In this document: piece after piece, positions 1 through 11,200 of the stretch | Layout of the letters: every line of letters begins with the position of its first letter | Position numbering within the stretch: position 1 is the first letter of the stretch | Origin: SAR92 clade bacterium H921 | GTDB lineage: Bacteria > Pseudomonadota > Gammaproteobacteria > Pseudomonadales > Porticoccaceae | NCBI GenBank assembly: GCA_025153755.1 | Contig: JAOALD010000002.1 | Span: 550,362 to 614,361, forward strand | DNA length: 64,000 nucleotides | Direction of reading: 5' to 3' | Position numbers and translations under genes: made by a program | The notes under the pieces: model-generated | Databases searched by the model: none | What the model was told of the DNA's origin: nothing | Seen by the model: the letters and a program-made list of their open reading frames with translations, nothing else

Positions 1-441
1 GTTGCTCTTGGTCATCACCGGGACGATATTGTAGAGACATTATTTTTAAATATGTTTTACCAGGGCAAGCTAAAAGCCATGCCACCTAAGCTATTGTCCG
101 ACGACAAGAAAAATATGCTTATTCGGCCTCTCGCCTATTGCCGTGAGAGCGATTTGATCGCACTAGCCGAGCTCAAACAGTTCCCTATTATTCCCTGCAA
201 CCTCTGCGGTTCTCAGGAAGGCCTGCAGCGCAATGTGGTAAAAGAGATGCTAGAAGGCTGGGAACGCCAGTTTCCTGGTCGTATCGATACTATTTTCGGC
301 GCAATTAAGAATGTCTCGCCGTCACAGTTAGCAGATACTGAGCTTTTTAACTTTACTGGTTTACAGTTGGAAAGAGAGTCACTTTCTGAGCCTGGCCACT
401 TTGAAGTTGAGTCTCAGATTCGAGCCATTAATATTTCATAA
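1..441 (+). CDS. ttcA: tRNA 2-thiocytidine(32) synthetase TtcA, 3' part
   Basis: TtcA is the cytoplasmic ATP- and [4Fe-4S]-dependent enzyme that thiolates cytidine 32 in tRNA. Only the last 146 codons are present; the reading frame is open from base 1, so the N-terminal PP-loop and first CxxC are outside the window. Visible are [27 protein letters not shown] and RPLAYCRE, all typical of TtcA, and the second cysteine pair in IPCNLCGSQ. The C-terminus is of normal length for the family. It ends 17 bases before putP; co-transcription is possible but not shown. Identification is firm from these motifs. Confidence 0.95.
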   Translation, partial: VALGHHRDDIVETLFLNMFYQGKLKAMPPKLLSDDKKNMLIRPLAYCRESDLIALAELKQFPIIPCNLCGSQEGLQRNVVKEMLEGWERQFPGRIDTIFGAIKNVSPSQLADTELFNFTGLQLERESLSEPGHFEVESQIRAINIS

Positions 442-458
442 TAATAACAAGGTGTCCC

Positions 459-1955
459 ATGTCTGATTTGTCAATGCCTAGCATAATTGCGTTTGGTGCC
501 TATATTGCCACTGTATTGGCGATTGGTGTTTACGCCTATGTGCGCACAAAAAATGCGTCGGACTATTTTCTTGGCGGAAGAAATCTTTCGCCTGCCGTTT
601 CTGCCATTAGCGCTGGGGCCTCGGATATGAGTGGTTGGGTGCTGTTGGGTTTGCCTGGCTACGCCTATTTAGCAGGTCTTGAAGCATTCTGGATCACTTT
701 AGGGCTGACCATTGGTGTGGCGGCCAACTGGATGCTAATGGCCAAACGTCTGAGGCTTTACTCGGCGCTACTGGATGATGCTGTGACGATCCCAACCTAC
801 TTGCAGCGGCGCTTTGGTGATAGTAAACCTTGGTTAAAGATAATAGCTGGTGTGGCAATTTTGTTGTTTTTTTTGTTTTACGTCAGCTCTGGGCTAATAG
901 CTGGAGGCAAACTTTTTAATGCGGTGTTTGGATTGGATTACATCGTAGCAGTATTAGCCGGCGTAGCACTGATTCTTTTGTACACCCTGTTTGGCGGTTT
1001 TTTGGCCGTGTCGTGGACTGATGTTTTTCAAGGGTTGCTGATGCTCGGCGCACTGATAGCAGTGCCTGTGCTAGTGGTGTCCAATACGGGTGGTTTGGGC
1101 GACTTTACTGATCAGGTGGCTGAGGTTAACCCTGAGCTATTGAATATCTTCACTAACGCCGAGGGTATGTCACTTAGTTGGTTGGAAATCATTAGCTTAC
1201 TGGGCTGGGGCCTGGGCTATTTTGGTTTGCCTCATGTACTGGCAAGGTTCAAGGCAATCCGCTCTGCGGATGAGGTAGGCCTAGCCGCAGTGATTGGTGT
1301 CAGCTGGTCATTTATAGGATACCTGATGGCGATTTTGGTTGGGCTGTGTGGTGCCGCTTATCTGGCTAATCCTCTGGCTGATTCCGAACGTGTGTTTATC
1401 GAGTTGACGAGTCTAATTTTTCACCCATTAATTGCCGGCGTGCTATTGGCAGCAATTCTCGCGGCTATCATGAGCACAGTTGATTCTCAGCTGCTGGTCT
1501 GTTCGGCCACTCTGGCTGAGGACCTTTACCCAATGCTGGCCAAGGCCTCTCTGGCGCCGGAGCAGCGTCTTCAAATAGGTCGCGTTGCCGTAGTTGCAAT
1601 GGCACTGTTGGCGACTGTAATGGCCATGAAGCCCGACAGTAAGGTACTGGATGTTGTTTCCTATGCCTGGGCTGGTTTGGGAGCCTCTTTGGGGCCGACT
1701 ATTTTACTCAGTCTCTACTGGCGATCTATGACGGCGGCTGGGGCCTTGGCGGGTATCTTGGTTGGCGGTGTTACGGTTATCGTCTGGGAGGCGCTGGGTT
1801 CTGGCGGTTACAGTGGTGGTATCTTTGATTTATTTTCCCTGGTGCCAGGGTTTTTATTCTCGATGTTAGCAATCGTTTTGGTAACCCGTCTCGGTGGCCA
1901 GCCGCCGGCTACTTGGGTTGTTGCCCAATTCGATAAGATGCGCAGTCAACTCTAA
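459..1955 (+). CDS. putP: Sodium/proline symporter PutP
   Basis: This 498-residue inner-membrane protein belongs to the sodium:solute symporter family and should import proline with Na+. The N-terminus (IAFGAYIATVLAIGVYAYVR) is the first membrane segment. Family signatures follow: YFLGGRNLSP near residues 36-45, SAGASDMSGWVLLGLPG near 51-67 (the PutP Na+/proline region), GWGLGYFGLPHVLARF near 250, and AAILAAIMSTVDSQLLVCS near 333-351. About 13 hydrophobic segments can be traced. The length matches E. coli PutP (about 500). No putA or regulator lies beside it. It fits a marine, sodium-using cell. Proline is the best substrate guess from whole-protein similarity. Confidence 0.93.
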   Translation: MSDLSMPSIIAFGAYIATVLAIGVYAYVRTKNASDYFLGGRNLSPAVSAISAGASDMSGWVLLGLPGYAYLAGLEAFWITLGLTIGVAANWMLMAKRLRLYSALLDDAVTIPTYLQRRFGDSKPWLKIIAGVAILLFFLFYVSSGLIAGGKLFNAVFGLDYIVAVLAGVALILLYTLFGGFLAVSWTDVFQGLLMLGALIAVPVLVVSNTGGLGDFTDQVAEVNPELLNIFTNAEGMSLSWLEIISLLGWGLGYFGLPHVLARFKAIRSADEVGLAAVIGVSWSFIGYLMAILVGLCGAAYLANPLADSERVFIELTSLIFHPLIAGVLLAAILAAIMSTVDSQLLVCSATLAEDLYPMLAKASLAPEQRLQIGRVAVVAMALLATVMAMKPDSKVLDVVSYAWAGLGASLGPTILLSLYWRSMTAAGALAGILVGGVTVIVWEALGSGGYSGGIFDLFSLVPGFLFSMLAIVLVTRLGGQPPATWVVAQFDKMRSQL

Positions 1956-2064
1956 TTATCGGTCACTTGATACTGTCTCATCGCTGAGTTGTTGTGACAG
2001 CCATCAATACTTTTATAGTTATATTTTTTTATACTTGGAGCATTTATTTCGAGTTTAAAAGCCG

Positions 2065-2571
2065 ATGCATCGAGTCAGAATTTATCAGGGTGATATAACC
2101 GCATTAAATGTTGATGTCATTGTCAATGCTGCTAGCGCTGACCTTTCCGAAGGCATTGGTGTCAGTGCCTCGATTAGGGGTGCTGCCGGGGCAGAATATG
2201 CCCTTTCCTGCCATGCGTTGGGTAGTTGCCCCGTTGGTGAAATTAGAGTCACGCCAGGGTTCAGGCTAGCCGCGAATATGGTCATTCATGCAGTAGGGCC
2301 GGTATGGCGAGGCGGCGATAACAATGAAGCAGGGTTGTTGGCCTCCTGTTATTACAAGGCTATGATCGCGGCCAAAAAGCACAGTGCCTCTAGCATTGCA
2401 TTTCCAGCGATTAGCTGTGGGGCCGCTGGGTTTCCAGTTCATGGTGCGACTAAAGTTGCCATTGACCAAGTCAAAAGTGCACTGCAGGATAATGCGTTGA
2501 TAGAGTCAGTAGTTTTCTGTTGTTTTGACCCAGTTACTGCGGCGGTTTATAAAAATCAAATTGGCAAGTAA
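2065..2571 (+). CDS. Macro-domain protein, YmdB-like, catalytic residues replaced
   Basis: This is a 168-residue stand-alone macro domain resembling the O-acetyl-ADP-ribose deacetylase YmdB over its whole length: YQGDITALNVDVIVNAA at 7-23, HAVGPVWRGG in the middle and FPAISCGAAGFP for the second ligand loop. The two residues important for YmdB catalysis are changed: Asn of VNAAN is Ser24 and Asp of GGGGVDGAIH is Ser34 (EGIGVSASIR here). The glycine-rich first loop is also altered. By family knowledge it should still fold around ADP-ribose, but hydrolysis by the YmdB route is doubtful. It may be a reader of ADP-ribose or act on a different ester. It converges with argS, with six bases between stops. 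Confidence 0.85.
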   Translation: MHRVRIYQGDITALNVDVIVNAASADLSEGIGVSASIRGAAGAEYALSCHALGSCPVGEIRVTPGFRLAANMVIHAVGPVWRGGDNNEAGLLASCYYKAMIAAKKHSASSIAFPAISCGAAGFPVHGATKVAIDQVKSALQDNALIESVVFCCFDPVTAAVYKNQIGK

Positions 2572-2577
2572 ACAACT

Positions 2578-4299
2578 TTACATTTTTTCCATGACCTCAA
2601 TACCCAATAGATCCAGCCCCTGAGATAGGGTCGCTGCCGCTAGAGCGCTAAGTTGCAGGCGACTGAGTTGGGTCTTTTGTGGCACATCAGCTTTTAAAAT
2701 AGGGCAGTGTTCATAAAAAGACATAAAGGCACTGGCCACTTCATACAGGTAGGCACAAAGGACATGGGGGTAGCAGTCTGTCGCGACCTGATCGATTAAC
2801 TCATCGAACTGCAATAGTTTAAACGCCAGACTTTTTTCCTGAGCTTCAATAATCTCAACAGGCGCCGAAAACGTTTCTTCTTCAATATTGGCTTTACGGA
2901 AGATACTGCAAATCCTGGTGTAGGCATATTGCAGGTAGGGCGCAGTATTACCCTCGAACGACATCATGGCATCCCAGTTAAAAATATAGTCATTGGTGCG
3001 AGTGATACTCAGGTCGGCGTACTTAATTGCCCCAATACCTATTTTACGCGCCACGATCTCTATCTCTTCATCGCTGAGTTCAGTATTTTTTTCACGCACC
3101 AAATGCTCGGCACGCTCAACCGCCTCTACGAGCAAGTCTGCCAATTTGACTGTGCCACCAGAGCGAGTTTTAAAGGGGCGACCATCACTACCCATCATGG
3201 TGCCAAAGGCATGGTGCTCAAGACTGATCTGATCAGGAACAAAGTTAGCTTTGCGGCCAGTGATGAAAACCTGTTTCATGTGCAGAGACTGGCGAGCATC
3301 AATAAAGTATAGAATGCGGTCAGCCTTTAAGTTATTAACGCGATGACGCAGAGCTGCTAAGTCGCTACTGGCATAAAGATAGCCACCACCAGACTTTTGC
3401 ACAATCATGGGCGAAGGCTCACCATTTTTATCCGCAAGCTCATCAAGAAAGACAACCTTGGCCCCATCGGACTCAATTGCCAGCCCCTGATCTATAAGCT
3501 CCTGAACGACATTTTCGAGATCATGGTTATAGGAACTCTCGGCGGCGATGTGCTGTTCACGCAAGCCAACATTTAGGCGCTCGTATATGTCTAAATTGTG
3601 GGCCACAGACACAGAGATAAACTGCTGCCAAAGGTTGCGACAGTGCTGATCCCCCGACTGCAGCTTTACGACATAGGCGCGAGCCCGGTCAGCAAATTCT
3701 GGATCTGCATCGAAATGTTTTTTTGATTGCTGATAAAACAGCTCTAAATCATTGAGCGCCAGTTCTGCCTGCTCACCCTCACCGAGATGTTCCTCTAGCT
3801 CTGCAATCAACATACCAAACTGAGTGCCCCAGTCCCCCATATGATTTTGGCGGATTACCCTGTGACCCCGATATTCAAGCACACGCGATATGGCGTCACC
3901 GATAATGGTAGAGCGCAAATGACCCACATGCATTTCTTTGGCGAGGTTGGGAGATGAATGGTCAATGACGACGGTTTGTCGGATGGTTGCGGCGCTTGAT
4001 TTTGGTTCTGCCAAGCTGTTGGCCAAAAATTCGGAGGCAAGGTGGATGTTGATAAACCCTGGGCCGGCGATTTCTACTTTTTCCGCTATGCCATTGAGAT
4101 CGAGATTGTCGAGAATTTTCTGGGCTAACTCACGAGGATTAGTTTTCATGTGTTTGGCTGCACCCATGGCACCATTAGCTTGGTAGTCTCCAAATTGGGG
4201 CTTGCCACTCAGGGCTAGAGTCGGGGAGCATTCACTGGGAATTCCGACGGCTCGCATAGCGGCCGACACTCGCTGATTTAGCAACTCTTTAATTCGCAT
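2578..4299 (-). CDS. argS: Arginine--tRNA ligase ArgS
   Basis: This 573-residue class Ic aminoacyl-tRNA synthetase charges tRNA-Arg in the cytoplasm. In order: an N-terminal Add-1 domain (about 1-105) that contacts the tRNA D-loop; the HIGH signature as HVGHLRST at 124-131 preceded by SSPNLAKEM; the catalytic Rossmann core with [17 protein letters not shown]; the degenerate KMSK-equivalent region [18 protein letters not shown]; and a C-terminal DALR anticodon-binding domain ending near EVMEKM. The length is typical. The ATG start has no closer competitor and precedes the expected N-terminus (MRIKELL). It is transcribed alone, divergent from oadG. Confidence 0.97.
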   Translation of the reverse strand: MRIKELLNQRVSAAMRAVGIPSECSPTLALSGKPQFGDYQANGAMGAAKHMKTNPRELAQKILDNLDLNGIAEKVEIAGPGFINIHLASEFLANSLAEPKSSAATIRQTVVIDHSSPNLAKEMHVGHLRSTIIGDAISRVLEYRGHRVIRQNHMGDWGTQFGMLIAELEEHLGEGEQAELALNDLELFYQQSKKHFDADPEFADRARAYVVKLQSGDQHCRNLWQQFISVSVAHNLDIYERLNVGLREQHIAAESSYNHDLENVVQELIDQGLAIESDGAKVVFLDELADKNGEPSPMIVQKSGGGYLYASSDLAALRHRVNNLKADRILYFIDARQSLHMKQVFITGRKANFVPDQISLEHHAFGTMMGSDGRPFKTRSGGTVKLADLLVEAVERAEHLVREKNTELSDEEIEIVARKIGIGAIKYADLSITRTNDYIFNWDAMMSFEGNTAPYLQYAYTRICSIFRKANIEEETFSAPVEIIEAQEKSLAFKLLQFDELIDQVATDCYPHVLCAYLYEVASAFMSFYEHCPILKADVPQKTQLSRLQLSALAAATLSQGLDLLGIEVMEKM

Positions 4300-4374
4300 T
4301 TTGGTGTTTTTCTCTGTTTTGGGCTCAATTAGGGTGGGATTGTAGGTTTACCACAGGTGAAAGCAAACCCTAAC

Positions 4375-4402
4375 TTGCAAAAATCAGGCTTATTGCTATA
4401 GT
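4375..4402 (+). promoter_or_regulatory. Possible sigma70-type promoter for the oad genes
   Basis: TTGCAA (4375-4380) and TATAGT (4397-4402) are separated by 16 bases and sit about 75 bases before the oadG start, in the argS/oadG divergent gap. The hexamers are close to the TTGACA/TATAAT consensus. This is a sequence match only; no start site is known. Confidence 0.4.
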
Positions 4403-4476
4403 TTTGACTTTCTCGCCGTCAGAACCTAATTTTGGACTGTTCTGTGGCTCTAAGATTGAACTATTTTGGATTTTTA

Positions 4477-4716
4477 ATGGAAGCAACGCTTATTTCTCAG
4501 GGTACGGATCTAATGCTTTATGGCATGGGTACCGTGTTTACCTTTTTAACTGTGCTGGTCGGTATTACCAGTTTGATGTCATCGGTGGTTAATCGCTTGG
4601 CACCAGAAGATGCAGAGGTTATTTCTGCATCGACAGCGACAGTAGCAACTCAGGGCTCGGTTGAACCTCGTATTGTAAAAGCTATACAGGCGGCCCTTGA
4701 CCAGCATCGTTCGTAA
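4477..4716 (+). CDS. oadG: Oxaloacetate decarboxylase gamma subunit OadG
   Basis: This small 79-residue membrane protein has the OadG layout: a short N-terminus, one membrane helix (LMLYGMGTVFTFLTVLVGIT), then a soluble tail ending in VEPRIVKAIQAALDQHR, the segment that contacts the alpha subunit in the family. In the sodium-pumping oxaloacetate decarboxylase, gamma anchors and assembles the complex and binds Zn2+. The frame stays open upstream to an ATG at 4432, but the start at MEATLISQG (4477) gives the normal length of about 80 and puts the helix at the usual place. It is first of oadG-oadA-oadB, each separated by 13-59 bases, so an operon is likely. Confidence 0.85.
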   Translation: MEATLISQGTDLMLYGMGTVFTFLTVLVGITSLMSSVVNRLAPEDAEVISASTATVATQGSVEPRIVKAIQAALDQHRS

Positions 4717-4775
4717 TCGCCAATAATTACCACTGCAAGCTAATTTAACTTGAATTTACTTACTCGGACATAACT

Positions 4776-6554
4776 ATGCCCTCTAAAACCTCTGCGCTCG
4801 GTATAACGGAAGTTGTTCTTCGCGACGCCCATCAATCTCTGTTTGCTACCCGTATGCGTATCGACGATATGCTACCAATTGCTGAAAAACTCGATCAGAT
4901 TGGCTACTGGTCAATGGAATCTTGGGGTGGTGCTACGTTTGATTCCTGTATTCGCTTTTTGGGCGAAGATCCCTGGGATCGTATTCGTGAAATCAAAAAG
5001 GCCATGCCTAATACGCCACAACAAATGCTTTTTCGTGGGCAGAATATACTTGGTTACCGCCACTATGCCGATGACGTGGTAGAGAAATTTGTAGAACGTG
5101 CGGCTATTAATGGTATTGATGTGTTTCGCGTGTTTGACGCGATGAACGATATGCGCAATCTAGAGACAGCGCTGCGTGCGGTTAAGCAGGTTGGTAAGCA
5201 TGCACAGGGTACAATTTCTTACACCGTTAGCCCGGTACACACCACTGAGCTCTGGGTTGATCAAGCAAGGCAGATTGAAGACGCTGGGGCCGACTCTATC
5301 TGTATTAAAGATATGGCTGGGTTACTTACACCCTACGCCGGTTTTGATCTGGTAACCCGGCTTAAGAAGGCTGTTAATATTCCTATTCAGTTACATGCCC
5401 ATGCCACTACTGGGTTGTCTACCAGCACAATCATGAAATGTGTCGAGGCGGGCATTGATAATGTTGATACCGCTATTTCGTCTATGTCTATGACCTATGG
5501 TCACTCTGCCACAGAATCTGTGGTGTCGATTTTCCAGGGTACAGAACATGACACAGGGCTGAATATTGAAAAACTTGAAGAAATTGCAGCATACTTTAGA
5601 GTGGTGCGCAAAAAATACGCTGAATTTGAAGGCTCAATGCGTGGTGTGGATTCACGTATTCTTGTGGCACAGGTGCCCGGTGGCATGTTGACTAATATGG
5701 AAGGTCAGTTACGACAGCAAGGCGCAGAAGATCGCCTTGATGATGTTTTGGCGGAAATTCCTCGAGTGCGTGAAGACCTGGGTTATATTCCATTGGTCAC
5801 GCCCACTTCGCAAATTGTTGGTACCCAGGCTGTACTCAATGTGCTCACCGGTGAGCGCTATAAGTCTATCTCCAAAGAAACCTCTGGGGTTTTGCGCGGT
5901 GAATATGGTGCGACGCCAGCTCCCATGAATATCGAACTGCAGTCGCGGGTTTTAGATAAGGGGGAAGAAGTGATTACCTGCCGTCCGGCAGACAACCTTG
6001 AGCCAGAACTTGAGGCGCTGACAGCTGAACTTAAAGGTTTGTCAGCAGAGCACGGCTTTGAGCTAACGGCGGGGGAAGGTCAGATTGATGATGTACTGAC
6101 TTACTCGTTGTTTCCTCAGGTAGGTTTAAAGTTTCTGCAAAATAAAAATAATCCTGAGGCTTTTGAACCGATACCCACGGGCAAGCCTGCAACTCAGACA
6201 AATAGTGCAGGAGAAGAGATTTATACCGTAGAGGTTGAAGGGTTGTCCTATACCGTCAGCGTAGCCAATGGCGGCGATATCAGCGGTATTGCTCCGGTTG
6301 GCGGCGCCATTTCTCCGGCTACTGCTGTACCTGCAACCGGGGGTAAGCCGATCAATGCTCCATTGGCTGGCACTGTGGTTAAGGTTTTAGTTCAACCCGG
6401 TCAGGCAGTTACCGAAGGCGAGACTATTATTATTCTCGAAGCTATGAAGATGGAGACCTCGATTAGTGCGCCGTCCACGGGGAGCATTGTCGAGGTGCGC
6501 ATTCAGGCAGGTGATAATTGCACCGTGGGTGATGTACTGGTAACCCTGGCTTAA
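4776..6554 (+). CDS. oadA: Oxaloacetate decarboxylase alpha subunit OadA, biotin-carrying
   Basis: This 592-residue peripheral subunit transfers the carboxyl group of oxaloacetate to biotin, leaving pyruvate. The N-terminal carboxyltransferase TIM barrel is plain: [17 protein letters not shown] near 12-28, [39 protein letters not shown] and the metal-binding LHAHATTG. A conserved PYC/OADA domain follows (about 300-480). An alanine/proline-rich linker leads to the biotinyl domain with EAMKMET, the biotinylated lysine being K558. Length matches OadA (about 590) rather than pyruvate carboxylase B subunits of similar build, and the flanking oadG and oadB settle the role. Confidence 0.95.
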   Translation: MPSKTSALGITEVVLRDAHQSLFATRMRIDDMLPIAEKLDQIGYWSMESWGGATFDSCIRFLGEDPWDRIREIKKAMPNTPQQMLFRGQNILGYRHYADDVVEKFVERAAINGIDVFRVFDAMNDMRNLETALRAVKQVGKHAQGTISYTVSPVHTTELWVDQARQIEDAGADSICIKDMAGLLTPYAGFDLVTRLKKAVNIPIQLHAHATTGLSTSTIMKCVEAGIDNVDTAISSMSMTYGHSATESVVSIFQGTEHDTGLNIEKLEEIAAYFRVVRKKYAEFEGSMRGVDSRILVAQVPGGMLTNMEGQLRQQGAEDRLDDVLAEIPRVREDLGYIPLVTPTSQIVGTQAVLNVLTGERYKSISKETSGVLRGEYGATPAPMNIELQSRVLDKGEEVITCRPADNLEPELEALTAELKGLSAEHGFELTAGEGQIDDVLTYSLFPQVGLKFLQNKNNPEAFEPIPTGKPATQTNSAGEEIYTVEVEGLSYTVSVANGGDISGIAPVGGAISPATAVPATGGKPINAPLAGTVVKVLVQPGQAVTEGETIIILEAMKMETSISAPSTGSIVEVRIQAGDNCTVGDVLVTLA

Positions 6555-6567
6555 GGAGGCGCTAACA

Positions 6568-7740
6568 ATGGATAATTTACTGAGTTTATGGGCCAGTTCC
6601 GGGTTGGCACAATTGCAGCTAGGTCAGCTCGTCATGATGTTAGTAGGGCTTGGGTTGTTATTTCTGGCTATTGCCAAAGGCTTTGAGCCATTACTTTTAG
6701 TGCCTATCGGCTTTGGTACTATCTTGGCTAATATTCCTGGTGCTGGCTTTGATGCAGCGCCCATCTATGACGCGATGGGGCATATGGAAAGCCCCGGTGG
6801 ACTGCTTTACTACATCTACCATGCAGGTATTGAGACAGGTCTGTTTCCCCTTGTGATATTTATGGGTGTTGGGGCAATGACCGACTTTGGACCGCTGTTG
6901 GCAAACCCTAAAACATTGCTGTTGGGTGCGGCGGCTCAGGTGGGTATTTTTACCACAGTATTGGGTGCGGTCGGTCTGAGTCATTTTGGGATTCTTGATT
7001 TTAGTATTCGTGAGGCGGCATCGATCGGTATTATTGGTGGTGCTGATGGACCGACAGCAATTTTTGTTACCAGCAAGTTAGCACCTGACTTACTCGGTGC
7101 TATTGCAGTTGCCGCATACTCTTATATGGCGTTGGTGCCGATTATTCAGCCACCTATTATGCGTGCCCTGACTACGCCAGATGAACGGCAAATTAAAATG
7201 GAGCAACTGCGCTACGTGACCAAGGCAGAACGTATCGTGTTCCCTCTTACCCTTTTAGTACTAGTTGCTATGCTTCTGCCCGACGCCGCGCCGCTGTTGG
7301 GGATGTTTTGCTTTGGTAATCTAATGCGCGAATGCGGCGTAGTTAATCGTCTCAGTGACACCACGCAAAACGCCCTGATTAATATAGTGACTATCTTCCT
7401 CGGTTTGGGGGTGGGGTCGAAAATGAGTGCCGAGAAATTCCTCAACCTAGAGACCATGGGTATTCTTGGGCTGGGAGCTGTGGCCTTTTGTATCGGTACT
7501 GCCTCTGGCGTACTGATGGCTAAGTTGATGAATGTGTTTGCCAAGCATAAAGTCAACCCGTTAATCGGTGCTGCTGGTGTGTCGGCTGTGCCTATGGCCG
7601 CGCGCGTTGCCAATAAGGTGGGGCTTGAAGCTAATCCTCAAAACTTCTTATTGATGCATGCCATGGGTCCTAATGTTGCCGGTGTTATTGGCTCGGCGGT
7701 GGCGGCTGGCGTGATGATTAATCTTGTAGGCGGCATGTAA
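6568..7740 (+). CDS. oadB: Oxaloacetate decarboxylase beta subunit OadB, Na+ pump
   Basis: This 390-residue integral membrane protein couples decarboxylation of carboxybiotin to export of Na+. A strong ribosome site (AAGGAGG) lies a few bases after the oadA stop. Family landmarks are the N-terminal helix with [20 protein letters not shown], the LLLVPIGFG and [17 protein letters not shown] segments, and [20 protein letters not shown] near 152-171, which holds the aspartate (D203 in Klebsiella OadB) that participates in Na+ and proton transfer. The C-terminal part has [17 protein letters not shown] and [20 protein letters not shown]. Nine or so membrane segments are visible and the length is slightly below the usual 420-430. 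Confidence 0.95.
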   Translation: MDNLLSLWASSGLAQLQLGQLVMMLVGLGLLFLAIAKGFEPLLLVPIGFGTILANIPGAGFDAAPIYDAMGHMESPGGLLYYIYHAGIETGLFPLVIFMGVGAMTDFGPLLANPKTLLLGAAAQVGIFTTVLGAVGLSHFGILDFSIREAASIGIIGGADGPTAIFVTSKLAPDLLGAIAVAAYSYMALVPIIQPPIMRALTTPDERQIKMEQLRYVTKAERIVFPLTLLVLVAMLLPDAAPLLGMFCFGNLMRECGVVNRLSDTTQNALINIVTIFLGLGVGSKMSAEKFLNLETMGILGLGAVAFCIGTASGVLMAKLMNVFAKHKVNPLIGAAGVSAVPMAARVANKVGLEANPQNFLLMHAMGPNVAGVIGSAVAAGVMINLVGGM

Positions 7741-7743
7741 TTA

Positions 7744-8067
7744 ATGGGACCGATAGAACTAACCATTACCGACAAACTCAGGGAGCAATTGAGCCCTGAT
7801 GTACTGCAGGTGACCAATGAGAGCTATATGCATTCGGTGCCAGAGGGCTCGGAAAGTCACTTTAAGGTTGTTGTTGTTTCAGACCTGTTTGCAGGTAAGC
7901 GCCCGGTGCAGCGCCATCAGACTATCTATGGTCTGTTGGCGGATGAACTAAGAGGGCCTGTTCACGCCTTGGCTTTGCATACTTACACAGTTGCAGAGTG
8001 GTCAAGTAATCAAGCTGGTGCACCCGCGTCACCTGATTGCCTTGGTGGCGGCAAGGCAAAGTCTTGA
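7744..8067 (+). CDS. bolA: BolA family protein
   Basis: This 107-residue protein matches BolA over its length: an N-terminal helix (ELTITDKLREQL), then NESYMHSVPEGSESHFKVVVVS, the KR-rich RPVQRHQTIYGLLADEL segment (helix-turn-helix-like) and VHALALHTYTVAEW. The invariant histidine of the family is the one in HALALHTYT. BolA proteins bind Fe-S clusters with monothiol glutaredoxins and affect cell shape and stress responses. It begins four bases after the oadB stop, so it probably shares the oad transcript, an unusual but plausible coupling. The C-terminal tail (about 20 residues) is variable in the family. Confidence 0.92.
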   Translation: MGPIELTITDKLREQLSPDVLQVTNESYMHSVPEGSESHFKVVVVSDLFAGKRPVQRHQTIYGLLADELRGPVHALALHTYTVAEWSSNQAGAPASPDCLGGGKAKS

Positions 8068-8299
8068 ATTATAGTGGCTGAGGTTATCTAGATGCCTATC
8101 TCGCTCCAAACCATGTAAGCATGGCAGGGCAATTTCAAAAAGTTTCATAAAACGCGCCAATTCATCGCATATAAATCCCTATTCAGCGTATCCCTCTGGA
8201 GATGACAGTCAATGCAGAAGAGAATGCTCGCGGAAAAACCATAAAGGTAGCTTTTTCGAGTGCCTGACGAATAAAAAGCTTAATAGGGGGCTTATCATA

Positions 8300-11200
8300 G
8301 TGAAATCATTTAAACATTTGGTGTTATACACTGCCGTAGCTGGAGCATTTTCGTCTCCAGTAGTCGCGCAGGACGATGGTATTGATGAAGTAGTCGTTAC
8401 TGGTATTCGCGCCAGTCTTGCTGCTGCAGTCGATATAAAGAGAAACAATGTAGGTGTTGTTGATGCAATCACCGCTGAAGACATGGGTAAATTCCCTGAT
8501 GGCAACCTGGCAGAGGCATTGTCGCGTCTAGTGGGTGTTGCTATCGATAGAAGCAATATTGAAGGTTCTAAGGTTGCTGTCCGTGGTTTTGGACCCGAGT
8601 TCAACCTGGTCACCCTAAATGGCCGACAGATGCCAACCGTTCCCGGTCGATATGATGGCGGACGCTCGTTTGATTTTGGCGATATCTCTGCACACGGTTT
8701 TGAGTCAGTTCAGGTATTTAAAACCCCTACTGCAACATTGCCTACTGGTGGTATCGGCTCTACCATCAATATTGTAACTTCTAAGCCATTAAATGTTCCG
8801 GGCTTCAAAGCTGCCTTCAGTATTGCCGGTGTAGATGACTCAACCAGTGTTGATGGCGATATCCAGCCGGAAGCAGATCTGGTGATAAGTAATACAAATG
8901 CTGACGGCACCATTGGGGTTTCACTGTCTGCATCTCATTCAGAGCGGGTAAACCGTGAAGAGGGTCTTCAAGAAACGACTTGGTTTGCCAATGTTAATGA
9001 TCGCTGGTTACCTAATGCGGTTGTTGATAGCAGTGCTAACCTGCGTGCTGACGGAACTGTGTTTACGCCAGAGAAGGCCGGTTTTCAAATCAAAGACAAT
9101 GAACGTACCAGAGATAATGCTCAGTTTACGTTGCAGCTTAGTCCGTCTGACAGGCTATCCGCTACCTTGGATTACACCTACTCAAACCTTGATTTCACGA
9201 CCGAAGGAAACTCATTTGGCGTTTATCTAGGTGGTTGGAATATGGCTTCTGGTACGGTTAATGCCAATGGCGCCGTGGTCGAGTCAGTTTATAACGACGA
9301 AAATACATCCTATGGTCAGGCTGCTACTTGGGGCGCTGAAGAGAATACCAATAAGTCTCTCGGTATCAATCTAGAATGGCAAGCAACCGAAAATCTTACG
9401 CTGACGTTTGATGCTCACGATTCAACATCCGAAAAAGTTGGCACCGATGGTGATAACTCGATTGGCTTTATTAACGGTAACTGGGCGGGCTGGGACGGTG
9501 TTTACGAGCCAGCTGCGCGCGTTGACTCAGTTGCTGCCAGTTTTGGACCTACTGGCATGCCAACCTACGATTTGGCTGTACTCAATGGCTTCCAGTCTTG
9601 GAATCCTGTTGATGAGCTTGTTGCTGCAGATATGGGTTCCACAAACGGTACCTTCAGCCACGCAAACAAGAAAAACAGCATGCAGCAGACGCAGTTGAAA
9701 GCTGACTGGGTGAATGTTGATGGTCTTTTTGTTGATTCGTTGAAATCTGTTCAATTTGGTATTTCTCAAGTAAATCAGAAAATCCGTGATACTCGTGCCC
9801 GCACCGAAATTATCCAAGGTGCCGCTAATGATGGAACTGACGTAGTGCTCAACTATGTGCATTACGACGATTCAATTTTTACTAGAACCTCACTTGCGGG
9901 TTTTATGGATGATGGTTCCAACGGTACTAACCCAGAATCCTATTACTTAGCCATGGACGTTCCTGCTGCTCGTGATGCTTTTGCACGCGCAGGTTGGGGA
10001 GCTGGACAGGCTCAGTGGTGGGCTATGAATTACGGCTCTTGCGATACCGTTGATGATGCAGCTGGCACTGGCTTTACAGATCTCGCCACTGGTGAGCGCG
10101 GTGATTTGCGGTGTACGTTGGATCCAGGTACTACTGATACAGATTCTATGGTTGAAGAGAAGTTGGTGTCAGCTTACGCTCAGTTCAATTTTGAAACTGA
10201 AATTCAGGGATTGCCGCTCAATGCTAGTTTTGGTTTGCGCTATGAGGAATCAGACACTATTTCTACTGCCCTGAGCCGTGTTGCCAGTGCCGTTCGATGG
10301 AATGTGGATGGCTTTTCAGTAGTGTATGGTGGAGATGTGCCAGTTCCGGTTAAAGGTTCTGGATCCCATATTCTACCAAACTTGAATATGAGCTTAGCTA
10401 TTAGCGATAACGAAGTTATTCGCTTTGCAGCAAGCCAATCTATCGCCCGAGCTGGATTGAATGATATGCGCTCTGTACTTGAGTTTTCTAGCAGAGCATT
10501 TGGAGCGAACATTCAAGCAACATCAGGTAACGCCGATTTAGAGCCGCTTGAGTCGAACAACTTTGACATAGCCTATGAGAATTACTATGCCGAAGGTAGT
10601 TACTTCGCGGTCAACTATTTCCGAAAAGAAATCGATGGTTTCCTAGGTTCAGCAACTAATGTTGGCTCTTCTTATGGTGAGCTGACTGACCCTCTGTATG
10701 GAGAGTTTGCGGCAGCGGCCAGAGCAGATATGGAAGCAAATGGTCCTCGTGGAGACACCCCGGGCTGGGCAAGTGATCAGCAAGCCCTATGGTGGAACGC
10801 TATGGCTCAGGATGGTAATGCAGGCATCTGTTATGGTGGTGGCTGGGTATGTCCACCAGAGTATATGGATGGCTTACCAACGGATCCATTGGCGTTGATT
10901 GATTTTACTCAGCCAGTCAACTCAGAAGATGGCGTAGTTGATGGGTGGGAAATCGCTCTACAACATCAATTCGGCGATAGCGGCTTTGGCGCTAACATCA
11001 ATGCTACTTTCGTAGGCGGCGATGTAGAAGCTGATATATATCAGCTAGGCGATCAATTTGCCTTGCCGGGTTTCGGTGATTCAGCTAACTTCGCAGCGTT
11101 TTATGAAGATGATAAGTGGACAGCTACTATTGCCTACAACGAGCGTGGTGAGACTTACGCAGGTGCTGAAGGTCAGGACCATCCGATCTTTGTTGAAGAA

